In this document: positions 55,261-64,000 of the stretch, piece by piece
How positions within the stretch are numbered: position 1 is the first letter of the stretch
Layout: each line of letters starts with the position of its first letter
From: Aedes albopictus
Lineage: Eukaryota; Arthropoda; Insecta; Diptera; Culicidae
DNA: 64,000 nucleotides
Assembly: GCF_035046485.1 (NCBI RefSeq)
Contig: NC_085138.1
Location: 31,773,115-31,837,114, forward strand
Direction of reading: 5' to 3'
Notes under the pieces: generated by a model
Told to the model about the DNA's origin: nothing
What the model saw: only the letters and a program-made list of their open reading frames with translations
Database searches by the model: none
Program-made: the position numbers and the translations under genes

Positions 55261-56559
55261 TTATCACATTAGTTTTGTTAATTTAGTGAAGATTTGATTT
55301 GTTTTATTATTATTTAAACAATTATTTATTTATTTTTAATAATAACTATAACACTTGCCCAGAGAATCGATTTAAAATTTATTGGAAGAACTCATAAATT
55401 AATTTCTAGATAAATTCCTCCAGAAAATAATGATGCCCCTCAAATTTTTCAAACGATTCCGTTGTACTCCAAGAAATAACAAAGTAATTCCATTGACAAT
55501 TAGATAAGCTTCACTTAAGCTAATTTTAGGCTGGTTCATGACGTCAGGTTAAATGCCGTAAGAAGTTTTAAATTGGGTTTTTAAACTTAGAAAAATTCAA
55601 TGATTTTATATTTTTAAACGAAAGAGCACCTTTTTCTAAGCCTCTATGATTTTTTTCAGATTTTTAGAATTTTGTTTTGATACCTAAAATCAATTTCAAA
55701 AAGATTTATTCAAATCTCTTTTTGACAGCTGGGCAACTGCTTGACAGCTCCGCCCAGTACAAAATCCGACGAGGGGTGATTCAACAAATCACTCTCATAC
55801 AAACTTCAAATTGATTTTTAAATAGGTTCCCGGGCTCCAAAATTGATGAAAATTTGGATTTCGGCTCAGTTTGGCGTGCAGATTCAGAATATGGAATTAT
55901 CTCAAGATCGCTTAAAAAGCCAATTGCCTGCTGTTACTATCAGAAAATTTCATCTTTATTTCAGAAAGTCCTCCTTATTTCAAGCAACAACAAACGTAGT
56001 TGTACTACCAATTCGTCAGTAAATTTATCAAAATTCGAGGAAAAAATTCAATTTATTTTATTTTAATATGCAATGCCTTCTGCCAAGTTGCTAAGCTCTG
56101 GTGTTTTAATGAACATTCAATGAATATTTTTTACGAAGTGAGTACTATCAGAATTTTAATAGCATTCTGTAAAAAAAGCCACACTTCCACAATTTGTCTA
56201 AACACAGAAGCAAAAGTTTTTTCAGTTAGTTCTTACACTTTTGAATTTATTACAAATATTTACCCGAAATACTATCAGAAATTCCTTTAGCATTTATTTA
56301 AGATGCCATGGTTTCCTCCAGGGAAAGAGTGTTCTTTAAAGCTTGCAATTTTAGTCCCTAAACATTTGGGATTTCTCCTTTAATTCCACCAGTTGTTCTT
56401 CAATAAAGTTATACAAATAATTTTACCCGAAATATTCCAAAACAATTTTCCAAAACTTCTACAAGGGCCTCATTAAATATTTGATCAAAAACAATTTCAC
56501 CACACTCTTAAAAAAGAGGCGTAGCTTGCTTTTATTAATTGGTAAAGTAAAACAATTTC
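55261..56559. other. No gene recognised
   Basis: AT-rich DNA. A plus-strand frame of about 96 codons (56000-56290) has no motif. CTTGACAGCT occurs twice near 55733-55755. Confidence 0.5.
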
Positions 56560-57290
56560 GGAAGGAATCTCTCTAGGCATTTTCGGAGGAATCTCTTGAG
56601 ATATTCCAGTAGGAATTCTCCTGAGGCATTTTTGTAAGTATTTCTAGAATATTACCTGGAGAAATTCCTGTGGGAGTCAAAGAAATCCATTTAGGAATAC
56701 TTGGGAAATTTCACCAAAAATTTTTATCAGCATTTCAGGAACAAAAATTGCTTGAGGAATATTAGTATATATTACTAGATGAATTTCTAGCTGAATTTCT
56801 GGAGAAACCCCAAGATAAAACTTCTGGAGACATTTCTGAAAGAATCCTTGAACAAATCACAGGAGGAAGATTTATAGCAGAGATTTTTGAATTGTAATTT
56901 CTGGCCGAATCCTAGAAGAAATATCCCAACAGATATTCCTGAACCTATCCCAGGAGGAACACCTGGAGGAATCCCTGGAGGAATACAAGTAAAAAAAAAT
57001 CTGGAATCTAGGAAAAATGCTTGGAGTAATCCCAGAGATTACAGGACAAAACTCTAGATTCATTTTTTGAGGAATCCCTGTTGAAATCTCATAACGAATC
57101 TCTGAAGGAATATCTACAAGAATCTGCAAGGAACTAAGATGAATTCCTGGAAGAATTCCTGAAGGAATCACAGGAGGTATACTAACAGGAAACCCAGCAC
57201 GGATTCTTAGAGGAATTTCTGTAGTCAACACAACAGTAAATTATTGAGAAATTCCATTACGAATTTAAACAGATATCTTAACAGAAATTC
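56560..57290. repeat. Degenerate GGAATTCCTGGA repeat, plus orientation
   Basis: Units such as GGAGGAATCCCTGGAGGAAT (56968) are close to those of the main array, but orientation is opposite to 52650-55260. Confidence 0.6.
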
Positions 57291-57407
57291 CTGGCTCTTT
57301 TGAATTAAAAAATGATTGCATCTGATTGCAAAAATGCATGCCAACTTTGATTCCAAACTTTAAAATTTTATTTTAAGATATTTTAACATTGTTGATTATC
57401 AGGATGG

Positions 57408-57505
57408 AAAATCGGTAGTTTTCGGTAGGAAATTTGAAAAATCGGTAGTTTCAGGACTGGCGTCTGTGAATCGGTAGGCATGTCGAAAATCGGTAAGACT
57501 ACCGA
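57408..57505. repeat. ATCGGTAG motif cluster, right
   Basis: ATCGGTAG or TTCGGTAG occurs five to six times in about 100 bases, in the same orientation as at 52401-52455. Confidence 0.7.
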
Positions 57506-59480
57506 GAAATTATTGCTAGACAAACATTTCAAATTGGCTTATATGCAAAAGGTTGTTTTTTGGTTGGATAAAATTGGCGCATGTATTATAAAAAAATATC
57601 GTATTTAACGAAATAATTTAGTAATACTGTCATGTTTTTATATTTTAATTAAAGAAATAATCATAAATTGTTTTAAACAAGGAAGAAATATCGTTTAAAA
57701 AACATTGTTTTCAAAAAGTGGTTTGATCAACGAATGCGTTTTTTTTTTGTTTGTGATGCTTGTTAAGTTGTATCGTTTTTTGTTAACTGGAGGGGCATTC
57801 TGCCTTATTAACAGTTTTTGTAGAAAAACTAATAAATAAAACAGAAAATATAGTTTTTATTTTAAACTCTGTGCTAAAACAAAGCAGAAATATGTGCTTG
57901 GGGGTTTACAGTAATTTACAGAAATTAATAATTAAAAGTGATTAAAAGTTTTCATGTAGAAGCTTACAAGAGATATGGGTTAAATTCGATGGCATAGTGT
58001 GTTATTATAAATATTCGAAATTTTGTAGGATGTATGGTTTTCATTCATCTTTTACGTATGAGAACCATCAGGAATAAGTAAAACCTTTTTATTTTGTGTG
58101 ATTATAAGGTGTGTATTGTTAATACATACCAGATATTCACAAATAGCGTTTTGCCCCGGGGGGCGTTATGGGACCTATTGATTTTTGAATAATCGATGGA
58201 CTAACTAATCGGTTAACCGACCAAAGCGATTAGTTTATGACGACCCTAAAGAAGTCACAAATTTAAAACTTATCAATTAGTTGGTAATCGACTACAACTT
58301 TGTCCAAATAAATGATTATTTTTCGACATACCTACATTGAGCGTGACCGAGAATTGAGAGCGATAGCCACAAACCGATTATTGTGGCATACTATTGTTGA
58401 TTACGTATTACCTTAATAATGATGTTGTGCAAATGAATGTTGGTTTTGTATGTATCATGTATCAGAAAAAAATGTAAAAGGAACTTAAGTCAAGCTGGAG
58501 ATGAAGCAACAAAACTTAAATAATTATGTCTCAAACGATTTTTTTCATTATCTGGCAGCACGTCGAGTCTTCCAGAAAGAGATTCTGCTCTGAGAAATAA
58601 TATGGCAGAGTAAATCTCTTATTCTCTAGAATTTCTCTTCTATTTTTTCCTTATTCTCTGTGTTACTTCTCTCACTTTGTAGAATAACAATTCTCTCTGG
58701 AAGCACCACGCAAAGCGAAGAACAACAAATTCAAGACGTGTGCGTTCACCAACCTTCACTCATACTGTCGCAGTTCGAGTCATCAATATTTTACTTCCAA
58801 AGTTCAAGATTCAGAATGCATGGGCGAGGATTGTTTACATTGAGATTAGAAATGCCAACTTTAGCCGTTATCAAACATCAATAAGTTTAATCTTAATTAT
58901 ACATAGATTTCCATTCATTTTGTCTGATGAACCAATCACAGTGAAGCATTTCATGCAAATAAAACGCATGGTTGACAGCTCTCACCACCGTGTGACAGCC
59001 CTCCATCCGTATTGACGTCTTTCGAATTTCGAATATGCATTTGTCTCACCCCCTCTCCTTCGTCTCGCTCTCTTTCTCCATCACTCGTCTCACGTTGTAG
59101 CATAATGTTTGTCAACATCGGGTCGCCCTGGTACTCTCTTTGCTTGGCTTTCAAAACAGCTTCCCAGAAAGCACACGAACACATCGATGAGGAAGGGCGG
59201 GTAACTGGACTTGTGTGCTGATACCAATACCGACGCACATGAGAGGATTGGGCAAAGAGAGAGAAAGTGCACTGACGTCACAAAATTGCTCTCGTGGTGC
59301 AAAAAAAGAGAATCACTCGATGAAGAAAACTCGAACAGAGTGCTCGATTTGTGCTGCTCGAAATCTAACTTGATTTGATATCAACAGATGGCAGCACTTG
59401 AGATTTACTCAGTTTTGCGCCTATGGTGATAGATGTCCATTTTTCTGATGAATTGAATTTGTCCAGTGGTGTGGGTGATC
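57506..59480. other. Low-repeat upstream region, no gene identified
   Basis: Mostly AT-rich DNA that becomes more mixed from about 58550. Frames are under 95 codons with no motif. Its position before the exon at 60123 makes it candidate regulatory DNA for that gene, by inference only. Confidence 0.45.
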
Positions 59481-60122
59481 ACCTTATGATTAATGACCGG
59501 CGATCGATAACCCATGGCGATCGATCGAGATCTATCGCTCTATCGGATAAATAGGGAAATGAATGGGTTTCCTCTGTTTCTTCCGCGCTCCATTGGTGCG
59601 GTTGTCGGTGTTTTTGTCGCTGCCCCTTTTCACACAATCTTCGTTTTCATTTATCAACAGGTTGTTTAGTTAGGCGCCACTGTCTACTTTTACGTTTGAA
59701 CTTATGTATTATAGGTATACCTCTCCAGACGATCGATGGAACTGTATTCTTTGAATCGGGCTTACCGCTTCAAGCAACGATGGCTCATCGTCATCGGCGT
59801 TCAGTTCTTCGACGACCGCCGTGCTGTTAACACGAGTTTTTATTTTTATTAGTCACAGCAGATTTGTTTTTTTTTGTTCGGACGACGGTTTTGCAACTCC
59901 ACAACACGGCTGATAGTGAGTGTCCGTTGAAGGCCTTACGCGAAGGTCATCTCCGGTAAAGGCGATATTTTGTTCGCTGCGAGAAATCTAGGTTATCACG
60001 TGGTTGACGATCGGAGTGCTAATTACTTTCACTGATTTTCAGAGTGAATCGGACAGAAGAGTGAATCGTTACCTGAGGTGTTTCGATGAACTAAAGGCAT
60101 TCGGACGAAATTCCGGTCCATC
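59481..60122 (+). promoter_or_regulatory. Likely promoter and 5' UTR of the signal-peptide gene
   Basis: GC-richer sequence, with GATCGAT-type motifs at 59510-59535, leads into the ATG at 60123. I see no clear TATA box, and the transcription start is not determinable. An upstream intron cannot be excluded: a GATTTTCAG sequence at 60034-60042 could be an acceptor. Confidence 0.4.
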
Positions 60123-60186
60123 ATGACGTCGATCAAGTTGATCAAGCTGACGGCGATCGTGCTGTTGGCGTTTGCCGTGCTAACAG
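60123..60186 (+). CDS. First coding exon of a secreted or membrane protein
   Basis: The exon begins ATGACGTCG and encodes MTSIKLIKLTAIVLLAFAVL followed by T, then the first base of the next codon. It stops at ACAG|GTAAGC, a strong splice donor (intron phase 1). The peptide has a basic N-region (two lysines), a hydrophobic core (AIVLLAFAVL) and then a polar end: a typical signal peptide. A phase 1 intron just after a signal peptide is common in genes for extracellular and receptor proteins. The rest of the gene lies beyond the window, since no matching acceptor and coding exon could be recognised in the following 3.8 kb. The product is unknown. Codon use is GC-rich at third positions, unlike the surrounding repeats, which supports a real host gene. 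Confidence 0.7.
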
Positions 60187-63100
60187 GTAAGCTGATTTTC
60201 TATGGATTTGAAGCGGCAGATAGCGATCGCGGGCGGACCGTGAGAATGATAAAGCAGAGGGGAGAATCGTTGAACCGTTGAAACTAACGATTATTTCAGG
60301 AATATCTCACTGACCAAAAAGAATGATAATTGATCGTAGCTTGTTATTTTTGCAATTCAAGCTACATCACGACCTCCGGCGATCAAGGACTTCGTCCGTC
60401 CACCGAACCGCTCCGAACCTAATGATGTCATCACCTGTGAGATCATACCTCTTGCTTGTTTATTTCCCATTAAAGGCGAACCGTGAACCATTCGTCGAAC
60501 GAAATTGATTCAATTAAAGCTCGTTTAGTATGAAAATTGACGGCAAAGATAATCAATAGCGCAGCAATCAGTAGCAGTTTTTCAGCCATACGGATGGCTG
60601 TTCCAAGAATTGGAGCAAACGGTGCCAATCAGTGCACATTCTGATAGTTGTTACATAAGGTTCGGAACGAATAGGGGATTCTTCCTGACCTTCCTTATCA
60701 CTGAATCCAGTGATCCGCGTTGATGCACAAATCTGGATGAATTTTGAGTTCTGAATAATATTTACAGTTACTGGAAAGAAATTGAAACTGAGCTTTCACT
60801 AAAAGATTAATGTTTTTTTTTAACAAAAGGCTACATACAATTTTAGTTCATAAAATATGTCAATTTTTGTTGGGAAATTTTAAGAACATAAGTGTAGTTG
60901 AATGCGTGGCAGAAATTCCTGTGGTAATTCCCAAGCAGTTTTATTAAGAAAACTCTTAGAATAGGTAAAGAAAATTTATGGAATAATTTTTAATAGTATT
61001 CGAATGGGAACCAGGTTCTTCCAGATCTCATGAAATAGTTCTCGTCAAAATTTTTAAATTTCTCAGTCAGTAGAAAAATTCCTGGAAACTTTCATTGGGT
61101 AATATGTGAAGAAATATCCAGCAAAATTTTTTTTACAGGAATTTCTCGAAAAATTCAAGCAAATTTTTTTGAAAGTATTAGTGAAAAAAAATATGAAGTT
61201 GATTTAGAATGTTTTACCCAAGATAACTCCGAGAAGCAGAGTTCTGAAAGAACCTTTGTGAAAGAATGAAAACTGAAAAAGTCTTTGTGAGAGAATTATT
61301 TGAAGATATCTGAAAAAATGTGTAAAATTAAAAAAAAATGAAATCAGTCAACAAATCGACAACCCTCATGCGGCAATTTATTATTGAGAAATAGATTCCT
61401 GTATATGTTTTTTTTGTTTTTATTTATGTGTATTTTAACATAATGCTGATCGTTTTTTTTTATTTTTTCAAGATTTTTCAAGTCTTATTTTGTTTTGTGA
61501 ACTTTAACCTTAAGCTTGAACTTCACATAAGATCTACAGTGATTCTTTCAGGAATTTCTCCTTAATTCCTTGAAACTAGTTCACGTGCTTCTACAGAAAC
61601 TCCTCTGAAAATTGAAATTGAAATTCCTTCAAAGACTGCTGAAGAATTTTATGCATGTGCTAATTTTGTGATCACCTTCCACCCTCCTTAGATGTTAGGC
61701 TAGGCGCAATAAGATAGCGCATTGTTAGTTTCAAATGTTCTTCAAGGGGTTTCTTTCAGAAAGTTAGAAATTTTACTAACTTTTTCAGAAATTATTGCTG
61801 GAGTTTCTCATGTATAACTCCATATATTCAGGAATTATTTTGGAATTCCTGTGAAAAATTCTTCTTCAACTTCCTCCAGGAGTTTCTTCAGAAGTTCCTC
61901 CAGGATAGGAAGAATATGGATTGCCTAGAATACATACAAATCTTTCTTCAAGGATTCTTTAAAATTTCCATTGATACCTCAATGATTATTTTGTACTTAT
62001 CTCTGCTGAATTTGTATGTGAAATATTCTCCTAAGATTTCCTCCAGAGGTATCTCTAAAAGGTCTTCCCTCCAGTGATCCGTCTAAAATTTATTGAGATA
62101 TTTCTTCGAGAATTTCACCAGTATATTTGTCTGTAATTTTTGCACAGTTTTTAAAAGATGGCAGCACAAATTCCACATTTCCAGATTCCAGATTCCCTCT
62201 AGAAATTTCTTAAGCCATTTCTCCTTGGAATAACTTTCAGGGTTCCTCGTGATTTTTTCTTTTAAGATTTGAGAAGGAATCTTAAGTTTCCCAGCAATTT
62301 ATCCAGGAATTGCACTAAAGATAGCGTCAAAAATTGCAAAAAAATGTTATCCGTAAATCCCTCCAGAAAATTCTTAATTTTTTTTAAGAATATCCAAGAG
62401 TGTTTTTAAGAGATTTCTCCAGAAAATCCTTCGGAGATTTCCTATAAAAATCCTTAAGCATTGTTTTGAGAATTCTACCAGTGTTTTTTTTTTTTTTTGA
62501 GAAAACCTCTGAAAAATACCTGGGGCAATATCTGAAACGATTCCTGGTGAAATTTCTGAAGTAATCCCAGGAGGTTTTTTTACGAAACCGCAGCAGTAAT
62601 TTCTAAAAATAATTTTCGTAGAAATTTCTGCAGGAATTCCTGAAGGAATTTATCGAAGAATTATTGCAAGATCCCGTGAAAGACTGTCCGAAGGAATCAC
62701 TGTAGGATTTTTAAAGGTATTTAAGGGGTAATTTCAAAAAAGTTCCATTGAAGCACTTTTAAAGAAATATTTTGATGAACTAAAACTACAACTCAGCAAA
62801 ACTCACTGGAGGATTTCAAAAAGAATACGAGCAATAATTTCTTGAAGAATCCCTGAGGAAATTTCTGAAGAATTTTTCGGTAAAATCCATTTAAAAATAT
62901 CAGCCTTAATCTCTGAAAGTAATAAAGTAAGAGTCTCTGAAAAAATTCCTGCAGGATTTTGTGGATACATCCTCGAGCAGTTTCTGGGTATGTTCCTGTG
63001 GAATTTTCAATGGAATTCGTGAAGCAGATCATGAACAGATCAATGGTGAACTTCTTTGAAAAATACCTGTACCTGTGGAGTTTCTGAAGCAATCCTTTCA

Positions 63101-64000
63101 TAATTTCTAAAGTAATCCCTGGCGATGTTTCAGAAGGACCTTTTGAAAATTAACCTAAAAGAGCTTTTGAAAAACTTTTGAGAGTGGATTTCAAAACTAT
63201 TTTTATGTAATTTCAGAAAGAATTCTGGAATCTGATGGAATCTAAAGCAATTTTGGTAGAAATATCTGAACAAATTCATGGAGGAATCTCATATAGATTT
63301 TCTTAAGGAATGCCTGGAACCATTTCTGAGGGGAATTTTGAAAGATTTTCATCGATAAATTTCTGGAGGAATTCAGAATCTTTTGTTTTCTGAAGGATTC
63401 GCTGAAAATATTTCTTAATGTATCCTTGGATGATATCATGAAAGATTTCTCGTACGGATTTCTGAAAGATATAATGAAGGAAGTTCTGAGAAAATCCAAT
63501 TGAGTTTTTCGTGAGGAACTCTTTGATAAATTTATGTAGGATGCTCTGAAGGAAATTGTAGACGATTTTTTTAACGTTAAAGTTAAAAAAAAAGCTGTGA
63601 AAACTTCCAGAATAAATTTTTTGAAAGAATTTTTAAAAAATCTAATAGAATCCACTGACCAATTTTGGAGGAAGTCCTAGAAAGGTTTTATTAAATAGTT
63701 ATCAAATTAACTTCTCTGGGAATCTCTTGAAAAAATCGCTGGTAGAATTTTCAGATAAATCTTTTCGAAGGAATTTCATGTAGAAATTTTCAAACATTCT
63801 CTGGAAGGCTTTCTGAAGGCATTAAAAAAATCTAAAGACATACCTGGAGGATTTTTTTTCGCAGGAGTCCATGGAGAAATTTGTGAAGATATACATGGAT
63901 GGCGATACATTTCTCGAGTAGTAATAACTTGAGGACTTCTGAAGAAATTTATGCAAGAGTTTCAGAAGCAATTAATGCAAGATTTTCTTAAATAATGTTG
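60187..64000 (+). other. First intron of the signal-peptide gene, with degenerate GAATTCC repeats
   Basis: The intron starts GTAAGC. The first 1.3 kb is fairly unique. From about 60900, and strongly at 61530-62320 and 62520-63990, it contains diverged GAATTCC and TTCCTCC units in both orientations. Frames of 100-137 codons on the minus strand near 62793-63655 come from this repeat and are not called. A short poly-T/A is at 62486-62499. Confidence 0.6.

Noticed and set aside
62793..63101. A 102-codon minus-strand frame in the same intron
   Set aside because: Its composition follows the QEFL frame of the same repeat, and there is no domain or splice context.
63242..63655. A 137-codon minus-strand frame rich in S, F and K
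   Set aside because: It lies in diverged GAATTCC-type repeats within the intron and shows only the repeat's amino-acid bias.

Overview
The window looks like mosquito nuclear DNA, most likely Culicinae and Aedes-like. It is AT-rich and has almost no host coding sequence. It is packed with nested transposons, tRNA-type SINEs and degenerate tandem repeats, and it contains a 500-base run of N typical of a eukaryotic scaffold. The species is inferred from repeat style, not from a marker gene.

Layout. 1-2100: nothing recognisable. 2100-7680: a long-period repeat split by a TA-flanked transposon (3017-6988), which itself holds two hAT insertions, a SINE and a small MITE. 7681-19000: SINEs interrupted by MITEs, a 1.26 kb terminal-inverted-repeat (TIR) element, a 1.68 kb LINE-like insertion with a 22-bp target duplication (TSD), and degenerate GGAATTCC-type repeats. 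18661-20155: low-repeat sequence. 20164-30765: a 10.6 kb hAT-like element (8-bp TSD, matching TIRs) whose interior is two satellites, a GCACCAT array with about 1.12 kb higher-order units and a 7.4 kb GGAATTCCTGGA array. It also carries a solo LTR, a hAT insertion and a piggyBac-type MITE. 30774-38460: a 152-bp tandem array, several TIR elements and a compact Helitron. 38501-39000: assembly gap. 39001-49290: a CCATCTTGG satellite with many insertions, two long foldback structures and an RTE-like relic. 50162-52311: a decayed pogo-type transposase gene. 53112-54866: a young gag-only Copia-type LTR element. 57510-64000: low-repeat DNA leading to the only convincing host gene, a signal-peptide exon at 60123-60186 with a splice donor, followed by an intron that runs off the window.

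The main biological content is mobile-element architecture. The 12-base array unit is a multiple of three, so all six frames stay open over long stretches. The many open frames between about 12 and 30 kb are therefore artefacts, reading as EFLE, GIPG, NSWR, SRNS, PGIP or QEFL repeats. The best candidates for something undescribed are the satellite-carrying hAT-like element, the two inverted duplications, a hammerhead-like core motif seen at two loci, and the short gag-only Copia derivative.
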